From assembly GCA_943324055.2 (NCBI GenBank), contig CALPKD020000040.1, forward strand, positions 1-8,127: 8,127 nt of DNA, read 5' to 3'. Shown here in pieces: positions 1-7,700 of the stretch. The position numbers and the translations under genes are program-made. Within the stretch, counting starts at the first letter, position 1. Each line of letters begins with the position of its first letter. A model generated the notes under the pieces. The model was given only the letters and a program-made list of their open reading frames with translations. It was not told the origin of the DNA and ran no database searches. The stretch is from Chitinophaga pinensis. GTDB taxonomy: Bacteria > Bacteroidota > Bacteroidia > Chitinophagales > Chitinophagaceae.

Positions 1-1
1 A

Positions 2-394
2 CATGAAAGATATTTAGTAGAACAACATTTTAAAAAGCCAGTAATTGTTACAGGATACCCTGCTGCAATTAAAGCATTTTATATGCGTATGAATGATGGT
101 TGTGAGCCAGGAAAAGAAACCGTTGCGGCGATGGATATTTTAGCACCCGGCATTGGAGAAATAGTTGGTGGATCACAAAGAGAGGAAAGGTTGGAAATTT
201 TAGAAGCAAGAATGACTGCTATGAATATTCCTTTGGAGGAAATGAGTTGGTACATAGATACACGCCGCTTTGGTAGTGTGCCACATGCTGGATTTGGACT
301 AGGTTTTGAAAGAATGGTACAATTTGTAAGCGGTATGACCAATATTAGGGATGTAATTGCTTTTGCAAGGACCCCCAATAACTGCGAGTACTAA
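2..394 (+). CDS. asnS: Asparaginyl-tRNA synthetase, C-terminal part (5' end outside window)
   Basis: The last 130 codons of asparaginyl-tRNA synthetase, the cytoplasmic class II enzyme that charges tRNA-Asn with asparagine using ATP. The frame is open from base 2 and ends at a TAA at 392-394. Visible hallmarks are [16 protein letters not shown] and, near the end, class II motif 3 in the form [14 protein letters not shown], whose Arg contacts ATP. These are followed by the typical AsnRS/AspRS tail [20 protein letters not shown] with an [14 protein letters not shown] context fits AsnRS rather than AspRS or LysRS. The bacterial enzyme is usually around 460-480 residues, so roughly the last quarter is present. 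The usual PFPRTP near the C-terminus reads AFARTP here, a mild lineage variation outside the catalytic Arg. The gene ends 22 bases before a strong palindromic terminator and converges on the beta-barrel gene. Family assignment is secure. Confidence 0.96.
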   Translation, partial: HERYLVEQHFKKPVIVTGYPAAIKAFYMRMNDGCEPGKETVAAMDILAPGIGEIVGGSQREERLEILEARMTAMNIPLEEMSWYIDTRRFGSVPHAGFGLGFERMVQFVSGMTNIRDVIAFARTPNNCEY

Positions 395-416
395 TATTAG
401 CAACACTTGTTTGAAT

Positions 417-448
417 AAAAAAGGCCATCAAATTTGATGGCCTTTTTT
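417..448. terminator. Perfect-palindrome bidirectional terminator between convergent genes
   Basis: A 32-base perfect inverted repeat centred between bases 432 and 433. The core arms are GGCCATC and GATGGCC around AAATTT, flanked by A6 on the left and T6 on the right. Read on either strand it gives a GC-rich hairpin followed by a T-run, so it can stop asnS from the left and the beta-barrel gene from the right. It lies 22 bases after each stop codon. Its position between converging genes supports a two-way terminator. Confidence 0.88.
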
Positions 449-470
449 GTAGGAAACTGGTTGCTTTCAA

Positions 471-1070
471 CTAGAAAGTATAACTTAAACCAAAAGTAAG
501 TGCGTGAACATTGATTTTTGTATTGCCTGAATTTTCGGTTGAGTTGTCAACATTAGACAAACCCGCTTGGTATTCTCCAAAAACTCCAAAATGGTCTTGA
601 ATTTTATATCCTAGACCTAATACACCATGAAACAAAGTGCTTTTAACCTGATCTTTCATGTCTTCTTCACCGGATGTACTACCATAAGCCCACTTGTCTT
701 TTGCAGAAAGCACAAATGAAATTTGAGGACCGGCATAACCATAAAAGCCAGAGCCTAATTGAAATTTAGCTAAAACGGGAACAGAAAGAGCGCCAATGGT
801 AATTGTGTTGGTCTCACTTGATTCAGATGACTTTCCTCCAAAGCCATTATACAATAAACCAGACTGAACATTAAACTTGTCACTACCTTTAAAATCAACT
901 GTAACACCAAATTGTGGACTTACAATTGAGTTGTAAGTTGTTGTCACGTTACCGCTAACCATTTTAGCATTTGCAATAGAAATTCCACCCTTTAAACCAA
1001 ATTTAGCTTGAGCAGATAATGTAGTAGAAAGACCTACTAAAATAATAACAGCCAATAAAATTTTTTTCAT
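471..1070 (-). CDS. Small outer-membrane beta-barrel protein (PorT / OMP_b-brl_2-like)
   Basis: Encodes 199 residues. I chose the ATG at 1070 because it opens a classic signal peptide (MKKILLAVIILVGLSTTLSAQA, cleavage near residue 20-22). An in-frame ATG at 1139 would put 23 poorly charged, unlikely residues in front of it. The mature chain begins KFGLKGGISIAN and alternates short amphipathic strands with Gly- and Ser/Thr-rich turns. Examples are VQSGLLYNGFGGK, LSVPVLAKFQLGSGFYGYAGPQISFVL and FGVFGEYQAGLSN. It ends LSYTF with a C-terminal Phe, the outer-membrane barrel signature. The pattern, including the 'PVLAKF..G.GFYGYAGP' segment, matches the Bacteroidota PF13568-like barrel family of about 180-230 residues. 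The predicted location is the outer membrane with about eight strands. The ligand or role cannot be read from sequence; members range from structural barrels to secretion-associated PorT. It is monocistronic, with no Shine-Dalgarno and an A/T-rich leader. Confidence 0.85.
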   Translation of the reverse strand: MKKILLAVIILVGLSTTLSAQAKFGLKGGISIANAKMVSGNVTTTYNSIVSPQFGVTVDFKGSDKFNVQSGLLYNGFGGKSSESSETNTITIGALSVPVLAKFQLGSGFYGYAGPQISFVLSAKDKWAYGSTSGEEDMKDQVKSTLFHGVLGLGYKIQDHFGVFGEYQAGLSNVDNSTENSGNTKINVHALTFGLSYTF

Positions 1071-1375
1071 AATAATTTTTTTAGTTAAATGAAATTTAAG
1101 TACCATATAATATACCGAAGATAAGTAGATTTTTTTCAATCACGTTCAATGTTTTTTAAATATGTTTTAAATCCATCGCATAATAAAATGTAAAACAACA
1201 CAGTATATAGTAATATTATTAAAATGCCCATGCCTTTTGTGTTAAAGGGGCCTTGCTTTGTCCAAGGTGGTCGAATATTTATAGTTAAGAGGGGAATTTA
1301 CATAAAAACATCACCCATATTGCCCTATATAGGGGGTGCTTGTGTCAAATAAACCAATAAATTCCAGCTGTCTTC
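1071..1375. other. Intergenic region between beta-barrel gene and tRNA promoter
   Basis: No convincing protein gene on either strand. It must hold the - strand promoter of the barrel gene, but I find only weak matches to TTG/TAnnTTTG (TATCTTCG at 1123-1116 on the - strand, with TTG at 13 or 23 bases spacing). It also holds a short hairpin (CCTTG/CAAGG, 1251-1267) and a 12-base palindrome, CCCTATATAGGG, at 1323-1334. Nothing else is recognised. Confidence 0.6.
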
Positions 1376-1406
1376 TTGTTTATAAAACAATTGAACCCTA
1401 TCTTTG
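1376..1406 (+). promoter_or_regulatory. Bacteroidota sigma-ABfr-type promoter for tRNA-Phe
   Basis: TTG at 1376-1378 and TATCTTTG at 1399-1406 are separated by exactly 20 bases. This is a full match to the known Bacteroidota primary promoter (-33 TTG, -7 TAnnTTTG). Transcription would start near 1410-1414, giving a 5' leader of about 40 bases before the tRNA, to be removed by RNase P. It is the best promoter in the window and points at a stable-RNA gene, as expected. Confidence 0.78.
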
Positions 1407-1451
1407 CCACCCGATGGTTGAAAAACGATTGGGATGGATGAAAAATTCGAT

Positions 1452-1524
1452 GGCGCTGTAGCTCAGTTGGTAGAGCAAAGGACTGAAAATCCTTGTGTCC
1501 CCGGTTCGAGCCCGGGTGGTGCCA
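1452..1524 (+). tRNA. tRNA-Phe (anticodon GAA)
   Basis: A complete 73-base cloverleaf. The acceptor stem is 1452-1458 with 1517-1523. The D-arm is GCTC/GAGC (1461-1464, 1473-1476) with loop AGTTGGTA. The anticodon stem is AAGGA/TCCTT (1478-1482, 1490-1494) with loop CTGAAAA and anticodon GAA at 1485-1487. The variable loop is GTGTC, and the T-arm is CCCGG/CCGGG (1500-1504, 1512-1516) with loop TTCGAGC. The discriminator A is at 1524. The 3' CCA is not encoded (CAA follows), so it must be added by nucleotidyltransferase. The acceptor stem contains three G-U pairs (1455-1520, 1457-1518, 1458-1517) but remains fully paired. The gene stands alone, with its own promoter and terminator. Confidence 0.97.
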
Positions 1525-1525
1525 C

Positions 1526-1562
1526 AAGCCCTTCCCGATAAATCGGGAAGGGCTTTTTATTA
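1526..1562 (+). terminator. Intrinsic terminator of tRNA-Phe
   Basis: A 14-base-pair perfect stem (1526-1539 with 1542-1555, core GCCCTTCCCGAT / ATCGGGAAGGGC) closes almost without a loop and runs into TTTTTATT. It begins two bases after the tRNA discriminator base. On the - strand the stem is not followed by a good T-run, so it probably serves the tRNA only and not the converging gene at 1678. Confidence 0.88.
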
Positions 1563-1677
1563 AGGGATATAGCACCTTTTTGTTAAAGCATTAATATGGT
1601 TCTACAAGAAAGAGAATATTGCCAAAAAGGTCGCCAATAACCTAGTTGCGAAAAACAGGAGGCGTTTAGCGTTAGAA

Positions 1678-4191
1678 CTAAAATTGCAATCGCAGGCTTC
1701 CAAATACACCAAAATTTTGAGCAGGTTGTATTTTTGATGGTAAATGATTTGTAGGATAGGGCGGTGCCTTTCTCCAAACAAAATCAATCCTAAAGAATTT
1801 AAATATATTATCAAACCCGGTTCCATATTCTAAATAGAGATGGTCTCTCAACGATCTTAATTGATATGTTCCGAGCTCCGTTTTGTTGAATATTCTATTT
1901 GAAGCATTCATATTTCCCCACACGCCTTTCAGTGTCCAAAATTGCCGGATTTTTGTTTTTCGTAGTAATGGCAATAAATTGATAATTTTTTTCTCCATAT
2001 TATGTTCAACCTGAAAGCCCGCGTAAGTATCACTATAGTATTCAAAACGGTTCATTAAGTTAAAACCATTTTTGTTGTATATATACACTTCGTTTCCGGG
2101 ATGTAATTCAAGCAACATAAAGGGTAAACTATCACCATAAATTTTTCCAGCATAAGCATTGTAAGATAGTACGCCAAAATTTGGAATTCTAAGATTTTGA
2201 CTAACGGCGGTATAAATTTTAGTGTAATTATAAGAACCACTAAGTAAGCCTTTAATTCCTTGATTCACCCTAAGTTCATAAATTGGTTTGTTTCCCTTAA
2301 ATCGGATCACCCTTCTATTTGTACTAATTGTTTTTTCACCGGGGGCATATCTAATTCTATACATTAAATCTTCATTAATGATTTGTAAAGATTTGCCATT
2401 CTTAAATGTGTTTTTACTAGGGAGCGGTGTATATGGATTATAATCAATTCTTGAAAAAGTTAAACTATTGCTCAGGCCAGACTCCCATTCTTTTAATATT
2501 GTACCCCTGATATCCTCTTCTCCTAAAAATTTCTGAGGTATGCCAGGTCTTCTTAATGCTTGAGAAAAAATATTATCAATAGTATTATCTTCTTCATTAA
2601 ATCGTACACGTCCGTTGTCTAAATCTTTTAAATAGGAAAGCTCAGTACTCACCCCCTTTAAATTAGGGAATCGGTATTTTATAGCAAGTCTTTCTTTAAA
2701 TTGTTTGTCCTTGGTTCCATATGCCAGGTATCCTGATATTCTTAGATTTTTACTAAATAGTTCGGTCGTTCCAATATCAAAGCGGAGTCTTAAACGCTCT
2801 AATTCGTTACCGCTTACCCACTTATACCATGGGCCTATTTCAATCTTGCCAAGTTTTCGGTGTCCGTCTACTAAAAACTCAACATTTCTTGTATACTCTT
2901 TAAATAATGGGATTGATTTTAGTGTATCAATCATTTTGAAAATTTGCTGTTCGTTTTTATTTAATGATTCGTGCCTATTTTGATTCCAAAAAAGAACATC
3001 ATTCGTATTAACGGCTTCATTAATGATTGTTATATTCTTTTTTTTATTTAACGATAGTTCTTGTGAGATACTATCAGCATTAAAAGAAAATTTTTGATAT
3101 GAAATGGTTTTTCTAACAATGAAAGTAAGTTTGGATTTAGGTAAAGGCGACAAGTCGGCGGTTATTCTGTCTTTAGAAAAAATAAGCTTCCCGTCGGTTA
3201 GTTTGTCAAATTCTTGAACAATATTTAATCTGTTTACAAAATTAAGATCGGCCGTTGGAGAGGTGTTTAAGTTTATTTTATGAATTGCCCAGGTGTTAGC
3301 ATCTATCCAAGCATCACCATTAAAAGTGTTCTCTCCTTCCCTTAATGGCGAGAATATTAAATGAAATACTTTTATACCCTTTATATATTGAGTATCTGCC
3401 CCTCTGAATTTATAGAACTTGTCTGCAAATTCACTTATTGGACTAATAAACTCCTTCCCAAAAACTTTCATGTAGTTGTCATATATATTCAGCTTTTGAT
3501 TTACACCACCAACGAGCTGCATAATTGCTTCATTTTTAATTCCATAAGTCTGAGATGCTTTAATGACCTCTCTTGTTTCTTGAGGATTGCTAGAATAAGA
3601 ATAGTCGGATAGGGATTCTGTCATTAAGATGGGTAAAAAGGGCTTAGCCTCCGAAACACTATCAATGTTGTCTAGTATAAAAGAAAAGGGCCTTAGAAAA
3701 GTTATATTACTAAAACTTTTTCTGTTTACATTGTTTAAGTCTATTTCTAGTTTATTATATAGTTCACAAGCGTATTTTGGATAAGTATAAGGATTGTTGG
3801 ATGCTTTTTTATTTACGATTGCCTTCCACCACCTTAATCCCTTATTAAATCTCGATTTAATTACAACCTCCTCCTTGAGGCTCAAATTATCTAAACTTAG
3901 GACTAGGTTATCGCTCTTCAAGTCGTTAAAAGCATATTTTTTTGGATCAAAACCAACATAATCCAAAACCAAAGTATCATTGTTAAATCTAGATTTAACA
4001 ATATTGAAATTTCCAAGGCTATCACAAATGGCGCCCGTTTTTTGATATATCCATCTTATAGTAGAAAAGGGGATTGGTTCTTTGGTGAAGCCATTGATTA
4101 CCCTTCCGCTAATTAAAGCAGAAATTTGTGAATTAGCGCTCAACAGGCTAAAAACAAAAAAGAGGCTAAATAAAATTCTTTTGGATGTCAT
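1678..4191 (-). CDS. DUF5686 family protein with N-terminal carboxypeptidase-regulatory-like domain
   Basis: Encodes 837 residues from the ATG at 4191. The frame also extends three codons upstream to a TTG at 4200, which I reject because the ATG leads directly into the signal peptide MTSKRILFSLFFVFSLLSANS (cleaved near residue 21). Residues about 26-102 form a CarboxypepD_reg-like beta-sandwich (SGRVINGFTKEPIPFSTI...SLGNF), as found at the N-terminus of many Bacteroidota envelope proteins. The rest matches DUF5686. Landmarks are RWWKAIVNKKASNNPYTYPKY (about 120-140), FLPILMTESLSDYSY (about 185-199), the DAWID..TWAIHKINLN stretch (about 293-309) and, near the end, LEYGTGFDNIFKFFRIDFVW. The second half looks like alternating beta-strands and the chain ends in LRLQF, consistent with an outer-membrane barrel. 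Length is normal for the family and no frameshift is seen. Molecular function is unknown. It is monocistronic, convergent with tRNA-Phe and divergent from the sensor phosphatase gene. Confidence 0.9.
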   Translation of the reverse strand: MTSKRILFSLFFVFSLLSANSQISALISGRVINGFTKEPIPFSTIRWIYQKTGAICDSLGNFNIVKSRFNNDTLVLDYVGFDPKKYAFNDLKSDNLVLSLDNLSLKEEVVIKSRFNKGLRWWKAIVNKKASNNPYTYPKYACELYNKLEIDLNNVNRKSFSNITFLRPFSFILDNIDSVSEAKPFLPILMTESLSDYSYSSNPQETREVIKASQTYGIKNEAIMQLVGGVNQKLNIYDNYMKVFGKEFISPISEFADKFYKFRGADTQYIKGIKVFHLIFSPLREGENTFNGDAWIDANTWAIHKINLNTSPTADLNFVNRLNIVQEFDKLTDGKLIFSKDRITADLSPLPKSKLTFIVRKTISYQKFSFNADSISQELSLNKKKNITIINEAVNTNDVLFWNQNRHESLNKNEQQIFKMIDTLKSIPLFKEYTRNVEFLVDGHRKLGKIEIGPWYKWVSGNELERLRLRFDIGTTELFSKNLRISGYLAYGTKDKQFKERLAIKYRFPNLKGVSTELSYLKDLDNGRVRFNEEDNTIDNIFSQALRRPGIPQKFLGEEDIRGTILKEWESGLSNSLTFSRIDYNPYTPLPSKNTFKNGKSLQIINEDLMYRIRYAPGEKTISTNRRVIRFKGNKPIYELRVNQGIKGLLSGSYNYTKIYTAVSQNLRIPNFGVLSYNAYAGKIYGDSLPFMLLELHPGNEVYIYNKNGFNLMNRFEYYSDTYAGFQVEHNMEKKIINLLPLLRKTKIRQFWTLKGVWGNMNASNRIFNKTELGTYQLRSLRDHLYLEYGTGFDNIFKFFRIDFVWRKAPPYPTNHLPSKIQPAQNFGVFGSLRLQF

Positions 4192-4201
4192 AAAGGGCAA
4201 C

Positions 4202-4209
4202 CAAATTTA
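4202..4209 (-). promoter_or_regulatory. Candidate -7 element (TAAATTTG) just upstream of the DUF5686 gene
   Basis: On the - strand 4209-4202 reads TAAATTTG, a full match to TAnnTTTG. It lies only 10 bases before the ATG at 4191, so transcription from it would give a leader of a few bases or none. No TTG sits about 20 bases upstream; that position is an A/T-rich tract. The assignment is therefore tentative and could be a chance match in AT-rich DNA. Confidence 0.4.
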
Positions 4210-4269
4210 CACTAAAAAAATATAATATGAAGCGCGCCTTTTGCCTTTAAGGTTTCAATAACTATTAAT

Positions 4270-4284
4270 AATAGCCCCCGCTTA
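4270..4284 (+). repeat. C-rich direct repeat, copy 1
   Basis: AATAGCCCCCGCTTA. It matches copy 2 at 4326-4341 except for one extra C in the second copy, with start points 56 bases apart. The C5 run can pair with the G6 run at 4316-4321. Function is unknown. Confidence 0.6.
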
Positions 4285-4325
4285 TTGCACCAATCGCTTA
4301 AAGACTCCAAATATTGGGGGGATCG

Positions 4326-4341
4326 AATAGCCCCCGCCTTA
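4326..4341 (+). repeat. C-rich direct repeat, copy 2
   Basis: AATAGCCCCCGCCTTA, one base longer than copy 1 at 4270-4284. The C5 run (4331-4335) lies 9 bases after the G6 run at 4316-4321 and could form a small local hairpin with it. This hairpin would exclude the same G-run pairing with copy 1. Confidence 0.6.
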
Positions 4342-4354
4342 AATACAGGATTAG

Positions 4355-4504
4355 GGTATTCGCGATGCATATCCATCGGTAAGTGAGTTTATCGAGGCAA
4401 TCTTTAATCAACCGAAAGAGGAAAAAAACGAATTATCTTTTGGAATCAGTGAAGACAGGTTAAAAACAAACAATGAAACGATTCTTACCTTTTTAATAGG
4501 ATGA
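4355..4504 (+). pseudogene. Possible C-terminal remnant of an unrecognised gene
   Basis: An open stretch of 49 codons starts right after an in-frame TAG (4352-4354) and ends at TGA (4502-4504), with no ATG. The translation starts GIRDAYPSVSEFIEAIFN and ends NNETILTFLIG. Its composition is protein-like: many Glu, Lys, Asn and Ile, no Cys, His or Trp, and ordinary-looking codons. This contrasts with the Cys/Phe/Leu-heavy translations of the neighbouring non-coding frames. It could be the tail of a gene destroyed upstream by a stop or frameshift. It could also be chance, since a run of this length is not rare in about 600 bases over six frames. No family is recognised. Confidence 0.25.
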
Positions 4505-4788
4505 ACCCATAGCGTTTCCGTTGTTCTGTTTGAAACATAAACAACAATATTTATCACTATTGCGCCCTTATAGTCCTCTTTTCCTCAAAATCATTGATTT
4601 TATACCAAAATGTTCCATTTTCCGCGGGATATCTATCCTTTTGGGAACAAAGTTCTATAGGTTCTTAACCTTATTATCCCGTTTTTTAAAAGATATTGTT
4701 GTTTGTCGAATTAAGCCTAATCACCCGAATTGGAGCGTATTTCCATGTATTTGAATGGGGTTGATTTTTAATTAAAAAATGGAACAAA

Positions 4789-7700
4789 ATGAGAAAGACA
4801 AAATTCATATTAATATTTTTTATATTTTGTTCGCTGAGTGGATTTGCTCAGCAGGCTATGCCCATTGAGACTGGTGATTTTTTTGTGACCAATTATAGTC
4901 GATCATTTTTGAATTCGGTGGTAGGCAATTGGTCGGTTTTACAAGACCAGGACGGGGTCATATTTATTGCCAATTCTGCCATGGGGGTTTTAACCTACGA
5001 TGGACAAAAAATTAGAAGGGTTTTGGGTAAAAATGGTCAACCCACTGAGGGATTAGCAAGGGCTATTTTAAAGGACTCGAAAAACACTATTTATACAATC
5101 ATTAATGGTGATTTTGGCACCATTGAAAAAAACAAGTTTGGAGAAGAGGTTTTCATCTCCATCTCAGACACGCTAAGCGAAAACAATAAAGTAAATTCTA
5201 CTATTTGGTCGGCTTTTATGTTTAAGGATACTTGTTTTATTCAATCCGAAAGAGCGGTTTATTTAGTAAAAGATAAAAAAGTAATTCAGGTTATTAAGTT
5301 TTCGCACATAACTCATAATTTTAAAGTAACGACAGCGGATGTTTTCATAAGAGTCTGGGGTGAGGGGTACTTTAAATTTGAGAAAGGGGATTTTAAATTA
5401 ATCCCCTCTACCAAAGAATTGTTTTCCCAAAACAGAGTGGATCAACAGTTTTTGTTAGACAATGGAGACAATTTATTAATCTCAAGAAATGTAGGACTTT
5501 GGTATTTAAAACCCAATGGAGCACTATTAAAAGCGAACTCAAAAGAAATTGATGATTTTGTAATAAAAGGACAAGCTTATGTTGGAAGCGGTCCGCTAAA
5601 AAATGGACTTTTACCAATCACTACTTCTAAAAAGGGAGTTTTGTTTGTGGATCAAAATTTAGATATCAAATATATTTTGGATACTAGTAATGGTCTTGCT
5701 TTTGGAAATGTTAGTTACTATATTCAAGATCGTGCAGGTGATATTTGGGGAACGGGGGAGAATGTTTTTAAAACGAATTTTGATACAACCCTCACCTACT
5801 TCTCTAAACTGAATGGCTTGCGTGGTAATATTAGCGCAATTACAAGGATTGATGGAAAGCTATATGTTAGGTCTAGCAACGATTTATATAGATTTGTTCC
5901 CAAACAAAAAATTGCAGGCAAGTCGGTTTTTGAAAAAATGAATGTTAATGAGTCGGGTGAAAATATATTAGCATTTGATGACCAAATAATTACTACAAAT
6001 AATTATGGGATTAAATCATCAAAAGGGACAGTAACAAAAGTTGTTAGTCCTATATATCGTTCCACTAATTCCATCAGATCAAAATTATATCCAAACTTAC
6101 TGTTCTCAAGTAATTATACAACAGGCATCTTAATACATGAATATAAAAATGGGAAATGGAAACAGATTCCATTGATTAATAAAGACACTATTTTGTGTGC
6201 AAATATTATTGAGCCGATAGCAGGAACACTTATCATAAACTCGCTTCATGGATTGTATAAATACAAATATGATCAAACGGGTCAAGGCGTTTTTACTAAA
6301 TTAAAATTGGACAAAGCATTTTTTAAAACCGATGTCCTAGGTTTTCAAACATTTAATGATAAAGAATATTTATTTTATGATTCTGCCTATCATTTTTATA
6401 CAGTCGACCTAGAAAAAAACCTGTTAAAATATTCAAAGTACAGTTTAGGTAAAATTTTAAAGGCCCAATCTTATTTTGGTTACACCTATAATCCAGCGTC
6501 CAAAAATGGATGGATGTTGGTCAACGAAGGCTTGTATAAAATAGGGTTTGATTTAAAATCAGGATTTGAAATTACAGCGTATCCGTTTTACAAGGTTGAC
6601 TATTCTGAATTAAGTACTGGATTGTTTGCCGAGGGCATTGGCGAAAACGAAGTGTTGTGGATAGGTTCTCAAGACGATAAGCTATATCGCTATTATCCGC
6701 ACCAAGCCAAAAAGGAAAAACAGCACAATTATAAAGCCCTAATAAGGTCGATTTATGCAAATGGCCAAAAAGCCTCTTTACATTTAACCGAGCTAGCCTT
6801 TAACAGCAATAACCTGACTTTTGAAGTTGCCTATCCGGTTTTTGGAAACGAATCTAAAACCACATTTAGTTATTGGCTAGAGGGACAAGATAGTACATGG
6901 AGCCCTTTTGTATTAGATTTCAAAAAAGAGTACACAAACCTACACGAGGGCAATTATACTTTTCACGTCCGCGCAAAGGAGGCAAGTGGTACTATTTCAG
7001 AACAGGGCGTTGTGTCATTTAAAATTACACCCCCCTGGTATCGAACGCTTTGGGCATATGGGGTGTATTTGTTGACGCTTGTTTTTTGCTTTATTCAATT
7101 TGGTAAATACCAGTCAAAAAAATCATTTCAAAAAGCGGATAACAATCGCAAGAATGCTGAATTGTCTGCTGCAACCGATTTGCAAAACCGTTTATTGCCA
7201 AAAGCGGTTCCAACAATTTCTAATCTAGATATTGCTTGTTATTTAAGAACCTCCACCGAAGTGGGGGGTGATTATTATGATTTCTTTGAACAAGCGGATG
7301 GTTCGCTTTATGCAATTTGTGGCGATGCAACAGGACACGGTACCCCATCGGGCATGTTGGTTTCAATTACTAAAGCAGGACTCATTGGGCTACCGCAATT
7401 AAGTCCTAAGGATATGCTGCACGAGTTAAATAGAGTGGTAAAAAAAGTGGATTTGGGAATTTTACGAATGAGTTTGAATATCGCTTTAGTCAAGGGAAAC
7501 GAATTAACCCTGAGCTCTGCGGGCATGCCACCCTATTATATTTTTAGAGCGGCTGCGCAAAACACCGAGGAAATTATGTTACCAGGTATTCCTTTGGGAA
7601 GCTTTAATGATGCTCAATACGATCAAATAATAACAGAATTTAAAATAGGAGATATTTTAGTGATCCTTTCCGATGGTTTACCGGAAACACCCAACGCCAA

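Larger units (their letters stand above)
4192..4788. other. Divergent intergenic region with C-rich repeats and a possible gene remnant
   Basis: 597 bases between the divergently transcribed DUF5686 and sensor phosphatase genes, unusually long for this otherwise compact segment. Contents: a promoter-like TAAATTTG for the left gene; two C-rich direct repeats (4270-4284, 4326-4341) with a G6 run between them; a stop-bounded open stretch at 4355-4504 with protein-like composition; and AT-rich sequence at 4505-4788 holding an inverted repeat TGTTCC/GGAACA (4611-4616, 4644-4649). No convincing promoter for the right-hand gene was found. The nearest match, TGTATTTG at 4746-4753, has no properly spaced TTG. 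Confidence 0.6.

Noticed and set aside
1071..1139. A longer start (ATG at 1139) for the beta-barrel gene
   Set aside because: It would place 23 residues ahead of a complete signal peptide and cover the region where leader and promoter should be.
1116..1149. Promoter-like TATCTTCG with upstream TTG for the beta-barrel gene (- strand)
   Set aside because: One mismatch in the -7 element, and the two available TTG triplets are 13 or 23 bases away, not about 20. Too weak to list as a feature.
1345..1575. A 76-codon open frame on the - strand
   Set aside because: It runs antisense through the tRNA-Phe gene and its terminator. The central part is simply the tRNA read backwards, a well-known source of false 'hypothetical proteins'.
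1563..1677. A terminator for the DUF5686 gene
   Set aside because: No hairpin followed by a T-run is visible on the - strand here. The tRNA terminator stem further on lacks a T-run in that direction.
2705..2983. A 92-codon + strand open frame inside the DUF5686 gene, and similar ones at 3361-3612, 5408-5617 and 7308-7526
   Set aside because: All lie wholly inside well-supported genes on the opposite strand and have no start context or recognisable product.
4746..4753. TGTATTTG as a -7 element for the sensor phosphatase gene
   Set aside because: It deviates from TAnnTTTG at the conserved A, and the only nearby TTG is 13 bases away.
4521..4754. A 77-codon + strand open frame before the sensor phosphatase gene
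   Set aside because: The translation is dominated by Phe, Leu, Ile, Cys and Arg with almost no Gly, Ala, Asp or Glu, typical of unselected AT-rich DNA. No family is recognisable.
4779..4868. A short frame starting ATGGAACAAAATG that overlaps the sensor phosphatase start
   Set aside because: It lies in another frame, ends after 29 codons, and its product resembles nothing. The ATG at 4789 begins a perfect signal peptide. Translational coupling is possible but unsupported.
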